Of a stretch of DNA of 7,268 nt, positions 1 through 6,652 are shown piece by piece. Origin of the DNA: an uncultured Campylobacter sp. (GTDB lineage: Bacteria > Campylobacterota > Campylobacteria > Campylobacterales > Campylobacteraceae); the NCBI GenBank assembly GCA_938041615.1, contig CALISV010000276.1, forward strand, positions 1 through 7,268, in the 5' to 3' direction. Position 1 is the stretch's first letter. The number at the start of each line of letters is the position of its first letter. Position numbers and translations under genes: made by a program. Below the pieces are notes generated by a model, which saw only the letters and a list, made by a program, of their open reading frames with translations, searched no databases and was not told the origin of the DNA.

Positions 1-143
1 CCGGTTTTTGCCTTATACGCAGGATAGATCGCGTCTAGTAGCCCCGTGTTATCGGTGCTGGTGGTAGTTGCCATGATGAGTTCGCTATCGCCCGCGAACG
101 CCAAAACGCTCGCGATTAGCGAGCCTAATATTACTTTTTTCAT
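1..143 (-). CDS. tupA: TupA tungstate-binding protein, N-terminal part (cut by window edge)
   Basis: This is the periplasmic substrate-binding protein of a tungstate ABC transporter, which captures tungstate and delivers it to TupB. Only the first 47 codons are present; the gene runs off the left edge. The product begins MKKVILGSLIASVLAFAGDS, a classic Sec signal peptide with probable cleavage after AFA (residue 17). It is followed by the tungstate-site motif ATTTSTDNTGLLD at residues 25-37; the TTTS stretch is typical of the TupA family. The ATG (143-141) has an AAGGAG ribosome site at 148-153, four bases upstream. The gene is divergent from tupB and tupC. In C. jejuni, as I recall it, tupA lies with tupBC as one transcription unit, so the split here is unusual. 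The family call is firm on the motif, although most of the protein is unseen. Confidence 0.88.
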   Translation of the reverse strand, partial: MKKVILGSLIASVLAFAGDSELIMATTTSTDNTGLLDAIYPAYKAKT

Positions 144-168
144 TTTTCTCCTTTTTTAAAAAGTATGC

Positions 169-174
169 TATTAT
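169..174 (+). promoter_or_regulatory. Candidate tupB -10 element, face to face with the tupA one
   Basis: TATTAT matches five of six positions of TATAAT. It overlaps the tupA -10 on the other strand because the site is palindromic. The start site would fall near 181, giving a leader of about 39 bases to the TTG start of tupB. The upstream stretch (144-160) is T-rich, as in Campylobacter promoters. Other AT-rich hexamers nearby (around 186-192) could serve instead. Confidence 0.4.
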
Positions 175-175
175 A
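170..175 (-). promoter_or_regulatory. tupA promoter -10 element
   Basis: On the minus strand the sequence reads TGCTATAAT, a perfect TATAAT preceded by an extended -10 TGn. It lies 26 bases upstream of the tupA ATG, which predicts a short leader of about 20 bases. There is no recognisable -35 box, as is usual for Campylobacter sigma-70 promoters. The element lies inside the palindrome TGCTATTATAGCA (166-178), so a protein bound there would block it. Confidence 0.6.
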
Positions 176-219
176 GCACATTAAATTAATACTTAAGAAA
201 TATACAAAGGAAGAAATAT

Positions 220-912
220 TTGGATTTTTTACTAAACGGATTTTTGGAGGCCTTTAGGCTGCTTTTTAGCGGCGACGAGGAGACGTATTCGGCGATCAGG
301 GCGACGCTTTACACTTCGAGCGTTTCGATATTTTTTGCGATTTTAGTCGGCTTTCCGCTTGGATTTACGCTGGGATTTTACGATTTTCGCGGACGGCGAG
401 TATTACGATTGCTTAGCGATACGGCGCTTGCGATGCCGACGGTTGCGATCGGGCTTATTTTGTATGCATTTATCACGCGAAACGGCCCGTTTGGCGAGTT
501 TGGGCTGCTTTTTACGCTAAAGGCCGTGATGCTGGGGCAGTTTGTGCTGGCTCTGCCTATCATCATCTCGCTAAGCGCTAGCGTCGTGGAAAATATGGAC
601 AAAAAACACTATCTAACGATACTAAATTTACGCCTGAGCGCTCCTAGGCTAGTGGGCTGCGTGCTTTACGAGCTGAGGTATGCTCTGATGGTGGTCGTAG
701 CGACGGCGTACGGGCGCATCGTGGCTGAGGTCGGCGTGGCGATGATGATCGGCGGAAATATCAAATATTTTACCCGCACGATCACGACCGCGGTGTCGCT
801 GGAGACAAATAAAGGCGAGTTTGCGATGGGTATTGCGCTGGCTTTGGTGCTTATTTTTATCGCATTTGCTGTAAATTTGGCGATACACGCGCTAAAAAGG
901 CTTGATAGATGA
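220..912 (+). CDS. tupB: TupB tungstate ABC transporter permease
   Basis: This is the inner-membrane permease of the tungstate importer and forms the channel between TupA and TupC. The 230-residue product has hydrophobic segments near residues 33-53, 68-86, 103-122, 152-166 and 201-222. It carries an EAA-type coupling loop, EVGVAMMIGGNIKYF, starting near residue 170, which contacts the ATPase. The length is normal for TupB-type permeases. The start is a TTG at 220: a good ribosome site, AAAGGAAG (206-213), sits six bases upstream, and no ATG is available near the N-terminus. The stop codon overlaps the ATG of a 33-codon reading frame as ATGA, and tupC follows. Molybdate-type permeases are the alternative, but TupA next door settles the substrate. 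Confidence 0.88.
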   Translation: MDFLLNGFLEAFRLLFSGDEETYSAIRATLYTSSVSIFFAILVGFPLGFTLGFYDFRGRRVLRLLSDTALAMPTVAIGLILYAFITRNGPFGEFGLLFTLKAVMLGQFVLALPIIISLSASVVENMDKKHYLTILNLRLSAPRLVGCVLYELRYALMVVVATAYGRIVAEVGVAMMIGGNIKYFTRTITTAVSLETNKGEFAMGIALALVLIFIAFAVNLAIHALKRLDR

Positions 913-1010
913 AATTTGATAAATTTAGAAATTCTATGCTCTCGGAATGCGGGCTGGGCGCGTCAAATTTGAGCCTTTTGTTTAAATTTAACGATAAAGG
1001 CGAAAAGTGA
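909..1010 (+). CDS. Possible 33-residue ORF bridging tupB and tupC
   Basis: This small frame starts ATG at 909, overlapping the tupB stop as ATGA, and ends TGA at 1008-1010, overlapping the GTG start of tupC as GTGA. It begins MKFDKFRNSM and ends FNDKGEK, with no domain or membrane segment I recognise. The double overlap is the layout expected for translational coupling, and without it ribosomes ending tupB would face a 94-base gap before tupC. Against it: no strong ribosome site of its own, short length, and a sequence built partly from the AAATTT word common across the window. It may encode a peptide or simply act as a relay frame. Confidence 0.3.
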   Translation: MKFDKFRNSMLSECGLGASNLSLLFKFNDKGEK

Positions 1011-1960
1011 TAAACGTTAGAAATTTACGCCTAAACTACGGCGCGAGCGAGATTTTAAACATCCCGCGCCTTGATATCGACGTTACCAAAATCACTGCGC
1101 TAACGGGCAGCAACGGCAGCGGCAAAAGCACGTTGATGCGTGTGATGTCGTTTTTACAAAAGCCAACTAGCGGCGAGGTGCGGCTGTGGGGAAGCAGCGC
1201 GCCTAGTCTAAATTTACTGCGCGACGTTAGCGTTTTGTTGCCAGAGCCCGCGCTTTTAAAACGCTCCGTGAGGGAAAATTTTAAAGCCGTTTTAAAAAGC
1301 CGCGGAGTACTGGGAGAATTTGACGAGCGAGCGAGCGAGGCGTTAAATTTGGTCGGGCTTGACGAGAGTTTTTTAAACAAGCGTCACTTTGAGTTAAGCT
1401 CCGGGCAGACGCAGCGCGTTAGCTTTGCGTTAAATTTGGCGCTTAGATCGCGTCTTTATCTACTCGACGAGCCGACAAATAGCGTGGACGTGGGCACGTC
1501 AAAGCTGTTTGGCAAGGCGGTGCTTTACATGCGGCAAAGATACGGCTGCGGCTTTGTGATCGCTAGCCACGACGACAAATGGCTAACCGCAGTCGCCGAG
1601 GAAAACGTCTTTTTGCACAAGGGGCGCGTGTGCGAATTTGAATACAAAAATATATTTGACGCGCGAGACGGGGTTTTAAAATTTGACGAAAACGCTATCG
1701 TAAATTTGCCGTCAAATTTGCGTAGCGCCGCAAAGATTGCCGTAAACCCGAGCAAAGTAATGCTAAGCAAAACTCCTGTAGATGGGTGCTTGAGCGGTAT
1801 TTTGCACTCAGTTTCGCTCTACCTTGGCAAAGAGCTTTTGGTGAAAATCAAAGTCGGCGACTTTTTGATTAAAACGCTGGCGGCAAATTCGCAAAATTTT
1901 AACGTCGGCGAAAATATTTATTTTAAATTTGACGATGGAGCGTTTTTGGGGCTTGAATGA
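1007..1960 (+). CDS. tupC: TupC tungstate ABC transporter ATP-binding protein
   Basis: This is the cytoplasmic ATPase that powers tungstate import through TupB. The 317-residue product has Walker A GSNGSGKST (34-42), the ABC signature LSSGQTQRV (130-138), Walker B YLLDEP (151-156, catalytic E156) and the switch histidine H188 in ASHD. Residues from about 248 form a C-terminal extension that may be a TOBE/MOP-like oxyanion-sensing domain; this is inferred from position and size only. The Q-loop glutamine appears to be replaced: the expected FQEPALL stretch reads LLPEPALL, with proline at residue 79. The start is GTG at 1007, with AAAGG (996-1000) six bases upstream; an in-frame stop at 995-997 rules out a longer form. 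Confidence 0.88.
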   Translation: MINVRNLRLNYGASEILNIPRLDIDVTKITALTGSNGSGKSTLMRVMSFLQKPTSGEVRLWGSSAPSLNLLRDVSVLLPEPALLKRSVRENFKAVLKSRGVLGEFDERASEALNLVGLDESFLNKRHFELSSGQTQRVSFALNLALRSRLYLLDEPTNSVDVGTSKLFGKAVLYMRQRYGCGFVIASHDDKWLTAVAEENVFLHKGRVCEFEYKNIFDARDGVLKFDENAIVNLPSNLRSAAKIAVNPSKVMLSKTPVDGCLSGILHSVSLYLGKELLVKIKVGDFLIKTLAANSQNFNVGENIYFKFDDGAFLGLE

Positions 1961-2005
1961 GCCTCAAATTTTGCAAATTTCGCTCCTGATTTTAAATTTA
2001 GGCTC
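1959..2005 (+). other. Long hairpin after tupC (one of two competing folds)
   Basis: GAGCCT-C-AAATTT (1959-1971) can pair with AAATTT-AGGCTC (1994-2005), leaving one bulged C and a 22-base loop. The left arm includes the last bases of the tupC stop codon. No T-run follows, so it is not a textbook intrinsic terminator, but it may stabilise or end the tupBC message. Its right arm is shared with the next hairpin, so the two cannot form together. Confidence 0.4.
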
Positions 2006-2030
2006 GTTTAACGCCCGTTAAAATAGCCTA
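1999..2030 (+). other. Compact hairpin overlapping the previous fold
   Basis: TAGGCT (1999-2004) pairs with AGCCTA (2025-2030), and inside it TTTAAC (2007-2012) pairs with GTTAAA (2017-2022) around a GCCC tetraloop, with a two-by-two internal mismatch between the stems. It may be a weak terminator for tupBC. The following bases, GTTAAAAG, are not a T-run. Confidence 0.4.
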
Positions 2031-2070
2031 GTTAAAAGTAAATATCAAAATAAAGCGTAAATGCAAGATA

Positions 2071-2087
2071 TATGCGTAAATTTCATA
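2071..2087. promoter_or_regulatory. Putative operator 1 upstream of fdh: TATGC-N7-TCATA
   Basis: TATGC (2071-2075) and TCATA (2083-2087) form a dyad centred at 2079. The longer pattern ATATGC-N8-CATATTT (2070-2090) is repeated base for base in its fixed positions at 2120-2140, exactly 50 bp downstream. That spacing is near five helical turns and would suit two regulator dimers on one DNA face. The site lies about 115 bases upstream of the candidate fdh -10. Confidence 0.4.
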
Positions 2088-2120
2088 TTTCTTTTATCCC
2101 CTAAAATTCGCTACAAGCAA

Positions 2121-2137
2121 TATGCAATTAAGGCATA
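2121..2137. promoter_or_regulatory. Putative operator 2 upstream of fdh: TATGC-N7-GCATA
   Basis: This is the most symmetrical copy: AATATGC (2119-2125) and GCATATT (2133-2139) are perfect 7-bp arms around a 7-base AT-rich spacer, centred at 2129. It lies roughly 65 bases upstream of the candidate fdh -10, a position more usual for an activator or an upstream partner than for simple blocking. The same motif, one position off, overlaps the tup promoters at 164-180. Confidence 0.45.
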
Positions 2138-2150
2138 TTTAAGCGTATAT

Positions 2151-2208
2151 TAATTTTTTTAATTTATTTTTTTTTAAGTATAAGAAATAAGCCAAAAAGT
2201 AGTATAGT
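2151..2208 (+). promoter_or_regulatory. fdh operon promoter region
   Basis: TATAGT (2203-2208) is a reasonable -10 element, preceded by long T-rich runs at 2152-2175 that replace a -35 box in Campylobacter sigma-70 promoters. Transcription would start near 2215, giving a leader of about 46 bases to the fdhM ATG. No other good promoter is visible between here and fdhB, so fdhM, the small Tat gene, fdhA and fdhB probably share one message. Confidence 0.5.
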
Positions 2209-2260
2209 TTCACAATCGAGAAAAATCTCAAAAAATAGACAAAAATGATAAAGGAAGGCG

Positions 2261-2986
2261 ATGACTAGCAAGGGCGAATTCGCGGCGGGACGCGGGCTTT
2301 ACTACTCGCTATTTTCGCGTTTTTTCGTTTTTAGCCAGGACGCCGATAGATTTAGCGGCGTAAACGCGATGCTAGGCCTTGCCTCGGCATACGCTCTAAA
2401 CGAAGAATCGGCCGCCGCGATAATGCGCATACAGGCAAAATTCGACGAGAAAAATTCGCAAAATTTAGCGGATGAATTCGATGAAATTTTCCACGCTCTG
2501 CCAAGTCCGCTTAGAAACTCGCTGTCCTACTACGACGAGGGCTACGAGGTCGGACACGCTTGCGCAAAAGTGCGTAAAATTTTAGCCCGCACAGACATTA
2601 GGCGCGACGAGGCTAAATTTAAAGAAAACGAAGATAACGTGGGCTTCGTGTTTGCGCTGATGAGCGAATTTATCGCGCGAGAGAGCAAGCAGGAGCTATA
2701 CGGCGAGCTTGAGGAGCAGCTTTTTAAAGAGATCATAAATCCAAACATCGACGAGTTTATAGAGAGTCTTTTTAATCACGAAAGCAGCGAAATTTACAAG
2801 GACGTCGCGGTGCTACTGCAAGGATTTATCGAGTTTGAGCGCGTAGTTTTAAGCGCGCCGCGTCCTATAAATCACGGCGAAAACAAAAAGACTTTGGACG
2901 GAGTTTCAAGATCTGAGGCTATAAGAAGACAAAAAAACCGAGTGAGAAAGCTAAAAGCTATGGAGGAAGAAAATGCAAAAAAATAG
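2261..2986 (+). CDS. fdhM: FdhM, TorD-family chaperone for formate dehydrogenase
   Basis: This is a cytoplasmic, all-helical chaperone of the TorD/DmsD/NarJ superfamily, predicted to bind the twin-arginine region of FdhA and delay export until the metal cofactor is inserted. The 241-residue product shows the family layout: an N-terminal helix LYYSLFSRFF (13-22), a mid region FHALPSPLRNSLSYYDEGYE (77-96), then KENEDNVGFVFALMSEFI (121-138), which matches the usual E-x-DHi-x-x-EFM block with the histidine replaced by N126. The tail (205-241) is strongly basic. The C. jejuni homologue Cj1514, despite resembling TorD, was shown to be needed for formate dehydrogenase and named FdhM; position in the operon supports the same role here. 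The ribosome site is AAGGAAGG (2251-2258). The end overlaps the next gene by 14 bases. Confidence 0.82.
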   Translation: MTSKGEFAAGRGLYYSLFSRFFVFSQDADRFSGVNAMLGLASAYALNEESAAAIMRIQAKFDEKNSQNLADEFDEIFHALPSPLRNSLSYYDEGYEVGHACAKVRKILARTDIRRDEAKFKENEDNVGFVFALMSEFIARESKQELYGELEEQLFKEIINPNIDEFIESLFNHESSEIYKDVAVLLQGFIEFERVVLSAPRPINHGENKKTLDGVSRSEAIRRQKNRVRKLKAMEEENAKK

Positions 2987-3149
2987 GCGAGAATTTTTAA
3001 AAAAGGCGGGGCTAGTCGGCGCGGTAGCGGCTACGGCCGGAGTAGCGACGGCAGCGGCGTCAAACCTAAAATACGGTAAAAGCAAAAAGACCGAGGTGCT
3101 TTATAAAAGAAGCAAAAACTGGGATCTATACTACGAACAAGCAAAATAA
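2973..3149 (+). CDS. Small twin-arginine protein of the formate dehydrogenase region
   Basis: This 58-residue protein begins with a Tat signal: NRREFLKKAG at residues 4-13, then an alanine-rich hydrophobic stretch to about residue 30. The short mature part ends LYKRSKNWDLYYEQAK (43-58). This fits a known family of tiny Tat targets always found beside formate dehydrogenase genes (TIGR02811 as I recall), whose C-terminal motif is roughly Y-[HRK]-x-[TS]-x-H-[IV]-x-x-[YF]-Y. Here YKRSKNWDLYY keeps the frame but has N for H and W for I/V. The function is unknown; it may be a subunit or assembly factor. The start is set by GGAGG (2962-2966) six bases before the ATG, inside the end of fdhM, which suggests coupling. 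fdhA starts 22 bases downstream. Confidence 0.8.
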   Translation: MQKNRREFLKKAGLVGAVAATAGVATAAASNLKYGKSKKTEVLYKRSKNWDLYYEQAK

Positions 3150-3171
3150 TAAAATTTAAGAAAGGATAAAT

Positions 3172-6006
3172 ATGTCTGAGGCAAATTTACGTCTTATGCC
3201 CCACTCAAACGCAGTCGGGCGAAGATCGTTTTTAAAAATGGCCGCGCTAGCGGGCGTAGCGGGCGGCATGAGCGGGCTGGCTGCTAGCGGCGTAACTAGA
3301 AGCGCCACAAAAGAAGAAATGGCAAATCCGTTTCCAAACTCTAAAATCGTAAAAACCGTTTGTACGGTTTGCTCCGTTGGATGCGGAGTGCGCGCCGAGG
3401 TAGAAAACGGCGTTTGGGTACGCCAAGAAGTAGCCCAAGATCACCCGGTAAGCGCTGGCGGCCACTGCTGTAAGGGCAGCGACGTCATCGATATGGTGCG
3501 CTCTCACTGCCGCGTAAAATACCCGATGAAAAAAGTAGGCGGCAAATGGAAACGCATCAGCTACAAAGAGGCTCTTGATGAAATCGGCGCCAAATTAAAA
3601 GCGTATCGCGAAAAAAATCCAGAGCAAGTAATGTTTCTAGGCTCTGCAAAAGATTGCAACGAACAAAGCTATTATATAAGCAAATTCGTAGCGATGTTCG
3701 GGACTAATAATCTAGATCACCAAGCACGTCTTTGACACAGCTCTACAGTCGCCGGTGTGGCGAATACTTGGGGTTACGGAGCTATGACCAATCATCTTGG
3801 AGATATCCAAAACGCGAAGTCTATCTTTATAGTGGGCGCAAATCCGGCGGTAAATCACCCGGTCGGCTTTAGGCATTTTCTAAAAGCGAAGGAAAATAAC
3901 GGCGCAAAGCTAATCGTGGTCGATCCAAGATACACGAGAACTGCGGCTAAGGCTGATTATTTTGCTCAAATTCGCACCGGCACGGATATACCTTTTATGT
4001 ACGGCATGATGAATATCATCTTTCAAAACGGCTGGGAAGATAAGGAATTTATAAACGACCGCGTCTACGGTATGGATCTGATCCGCGAAGAGGCTGCCAA
4101 ATGGACGCCCGAAGTCGTAGCCGATGTTTGCGGGATCAAAAAAGAGACGCTTCTTGAGATAACCGAAGTTTACGCCAAAAATCGCCCGGGATCGGTCGTT
4201 TGGGCGATGGGTCTAACTCAGCACACCATAGGCAGCTCAAATACCCGTATCGCTCCGATCCTGCAACTAGTGCTAGGAAATATGGGCGTTAGTGGCGGCG
4301 GCTGTAATATCCTTCGCGGCCACGACAACGTTCAAGGCGCGACGGATATGGCGAATTTGCCGACCGAGCTACCCGGGTACTATCCAAAAAACGAAGCCAA
4401 CTGGAAATACTTCGCTAAGATGTGGAAGGTCGATTTTGAATGGCTCCAAAAGAATTTCGTTAAGCCTGAAATGATGTTTAAACCCGGATTTACGCTATCA
4501 AAATGGTGGGCGGGCGTGCTTGACGGTAAAAACGGCAACGAAGCCGTAGATAATGCCGGCGACAGTATAAAAGCCTTAGTGGTAATCGGCAACGGTATCA
4601 CATCAACCGCGCAACAAGTAAAAGTAAAAGAAGGCCTAGATGCGCTTGAGCTTTTAGTGCTGGTAGATCCTTTCGTAAACGATGCCGGCGTGATAACTGA
4701 CAAAAAAGACGACGTCTACATACTGCCTGCGGCGACGCAGTTTGAAACCAGCGGTACGGTTGTAGCGACAAACCGCAGCGGCCAGTGGAGAAGCCAGGTC
4801 GTAGAGCCTCTCTTTGAGAGTATGCCGGATCACGAAATTTTGTTTGAGCTTGCCAAAAGGCTAGGCTACTATGACGAGCTAACGCGCACGATCAGAGACG
4901 CCGAAGGTAAGATCGAGTGGCCTGAGGTCGCTACGCGCGAGATCGCAAATATAATAAAAACTATAGGCATGACGGGTTGGACTCCGGAAAGGCTCAAAAA
5001 GCACCAAGAAAACTGGGATAAATTTGACGAAAAAACAAGTCTAGGAAAACCGGGCACCGTAGTCGAAGGCGAATACTACGGTCTGCCGTGGCCGTGCTGG
5101 ACGGAGGATCATCCTGGCAGCCCGATACTTTACGATATAAACAAGTCCGTTAGGCAAGGCGGTATGGGTTTTAGAAACCGCTTCGGCTTAGAGCATAACG
5201 GAGTTAGCCAATTAGCCGCAGACGGTAGCGCGCCAGTAGATTCGTTTGTCAAGGGCGGATATCCGGAGATCAAAAAAGATAACATCGAAAAGGTGCTAGG
5301 CATCACGCTAACCGAGGATGAAAAGGCTAAAATAGGCGGCAGCTGGATACATGACGATAGTAATATCATCGCTAAAAAATGCATGGAGAAAAACATCGCT
5401 CCGTACGGCAACGCGCGAGCTAGGACGATCGTTTGGACTTTTGCGGATCAAATTCCTCTTCACAGAGAGCCGCTGCATACGCCTAGATTTGATCTAGCGC
5501 AGAAGTATCCGAGCTTTGAGGATAAGAAACTTCAAAACCGCGTCGATACAAAATTTAAATCCGTCCAGCTAGCAAAGGACTACTCAAAAGAATTTCCTAT
5601 TATCCTCACGACGGCTCGCCTCGTAAATTTTAGCGGCGCGGGCATGGAGACGAGAGCTAGTATGTATCTAAGCCGCTTGACGCCTGAGATGTTTGCGGAT
5701 ATCCACCCTGAACTTGCGGCTAAACACGGCATTAAAAACTGGGATTTCATCTGGGTTCATTCGCCTGAAGGTACTAAGGTTAAGGTGCGCGCCAGAGTGG
5801 TACCGTCCGTTAAACCCGACACCATCTTTATGCCGTTTCATTATGCGGGTTATATGCAAGGCGTTGATATGACGGGTAATTTCCCGGAAGGCACCAAGCC
5901 TTATGCGGTAGGCGAGAGCGCAAATACCGTCACTAACTACGGATATGATATAAACACTCAGATTCCTGAAACCAAAAGCGGTCTATGCCGCATAGAAAAG
6001 GCGTAA
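3172..6006 (+). CDS. fdhA: FdhA, selenocysteine formate dehydrogenase catalytic subunit (Tat-exported)
   Basis: This is the catalytic subunit of periplasmic formate dehydrogenase, oxidising formate to CO2 at a bis-pterin tungsten or molybdenum centre. It is one 944-residue protein: the in-frame TGA at 3733-3735 is read as selenocysteine 188, followed by H189, as in the active site of E. coli FdhH. In order: Tat signal GRRSFLKMAALAG (16-28); [4Fe-4S] cysteines C64, C67, C71 and C99, with K101 following; U188; the substrate arginine motif RGHDNVQGA (R382); and a C-terminal pterin-binding domain from about residue 807. The ATG has AAAGGA (3161-3166) five bases upstream. fdhB follows after one base. 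Standard gene callers would split this gene into 3172-3735 and a downstream piece from 3757. Tungsten use is inferred from the adjacent tup genes. Confidence 0.95.
3733..3783 (+). promoter_or_regulatory. Bacterial SECIS element directing selenocysteine at the fdhA TGA
   Basis: Directly after the TGA, CGCC (3750-3753) pairs with GGCG (3759-3762) around a GGTGT loop. Exactly 18 bases separate the TGA from the loop GGT, the same as in E. coli fdhF as I recall it. U3749, the middle base of a valine codon, sits where the E. coli hairpin has its bulged U, although here it could also pair with A3763. A distal pairing, AGCTC (3739-3743) with GAGCT (3779-3783), could close a longer stem. SelB carrying selenocysteinyl-tRNA would bind the apical part. 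Confidence 0.8.
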
Positions 6007-6007
6007 A

Positions 6008-6649
6008 ATGAGCGAATTTAACGATAACAATAGACTTAAATTTTACTGCGACGACGATAGATGTATCGACTGTAACGGCTGTGCGGTGGCTTGCGACGAG
6101 GCTCACGAGCTGCCTCTTGGCATCCGCCGCCGCCGCGTCATCACGCTAAACGAAGGCGTACCCGGTAAGGAAATATCAACCTCGATAGCCTGCATGCACT
6201 GCGAGGATGCTCCATGCTCGCTGGTTTGCCCGGTTGATTGTTTTTACATCAGAGCCGACGGCGTCGTGCTACACGACAAAGATATCTGCATCGGCTGCGG
6301 ATACTGTCTATACGCGTGTCCGTTCGGCGCGCCTCAGTTTCCGCGCGAGGGAGTGTTTGGCGCCAAAGGTTCGATGGATAAGTGCACGATGTGCGCAGGC
6401 GGTCCGCTACCGACAAATAGCGAAGCCGAGCGCGAAGAGTACGGCCAGGATAGAATTTCCGAAGGCAAAGTGCCGGTTTGTGCGGCAATGTGTTCTACAA
6501 AGGCGCTGCTAGTAGGAGAATCCGCAATGATAGAAAAAATCTACGGCGATAGAGTCAAGGCTCGCGGATACGGCTTTAAAGACCTAAAACAAACTCCGAC
6601 TTGGAAGCTTGCTTATTACGCAGGCGATAGGCTAAAATACAGCTTCTAA
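6008..6649 (+). CDS. fdhB: FdhB, formate dehydrogenase iron-sulfur subunit
   Basis: This subunit carries electrons from FdhA through four [4Fe-4S] clusters toward a membrane quinone-reducing partner. The 213-residue product has the ferredoxin-like cysteine groups C19-x2-C22-x2-C25-x3-C29, C62-x2-C65-x4-C70-x3-C74, C94-x2-C97-x2-C100-x3-C104, then C126, C129, C158 and C162: sixteen cluster ligands, the set seen in DmsB/FdnH-type subunits. It has no signal peptide, so it is expected to ride out with FdhA through Tat. It also lacks the C-terminal membrane helix of E. coli FdnH, as in short epsilonproteobacterial FdhB proteins. The start ATG is one base after the fdhA stop, with AAAAGG (5996-6001) upstream. 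No fdhC follows, which is odd for the family. Confidence 0.93.
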   Translation: MSEFNDNNRLKFYCDDDRCIDCNGCAVACDEAHELPLGIRRRRVITLNEGVPGKEISTSIACMHCEDAPCSLVCPVDCFYIRADGVVLHDKDICIGCGYCLYACPFGAPQFPREGVFGAKGSMDKCTMCAGGPLPTNSEAEREEYGQDRISEGKVPVCAAMCSTKALLVGESAMIEKIYGDRVKARGYGFKDLKQTPTWKLAYYAGDRLKYSF

Positions 6650-6652
6650 ATT

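Larger units (their letters stand above)
164..180. promoter_or_regulatory. Putative operator TATGC-N7-GCACA in the tup divergent promoter
   Basis: The site reads TATGC (164-168), seven AT-rich bases, then GCACA (176-180). Its core TGCTATTATAGCA (166-178) is a perfect 13-bp palindrome and covers both candidate -10 elements. The same TATGC-N7-[GT]CATA architecture occurs twice upstream of the fdh promoter, at 2071-2087 and 2121-2137. A regulator bound here could shut both tup promoters at once. In C. jejuni a single ModE-like protein is reported to control both the molybdate and tungstate transporters, so a ModE-like regulator is a candidate. The site does not obviously match the E. coli ModE box. 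Confidence 0.4.

Noticed and set aside
161..194. Inverted arms AAGTAT (161-166) and ATACTT (189-194) flanking the tup palindrome.
   Set aside because: Six-base AT-rich arms with a 22-base spacer are easily due to chance; noted only because they enclose the proposed operator.
378..602. Antisense open frames inside tupB, tupC, fdhM, fdhA and fdhB (for example 378-602, 1036-1380, 4380-4703 and 5130-5411, all minus).
   Set aside because: They lie wholly within well-supported genes on the other strand, show no recognisable domains and lack ribosome sites; they are shadows of the coding frame.
2055..2081. Direct repeat GCGTAAAT at 2055-2062 and 2074-2081 as a regulator site.
   Set aside because: Only eight bases in an AT-rich region; the second copy overlaps the stronger dyad at 2071-2087, so it adds little.
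3172..6006. fdhA as a pseudogene or two separate genes split at the TGA.
   Set aside because: The TGA sits at the conserved selenocysteine position followed by His, the protein is collinear on both sides, and a SECIS hairpin follows. The GTG at 3757 is internal and has no ribosome site.
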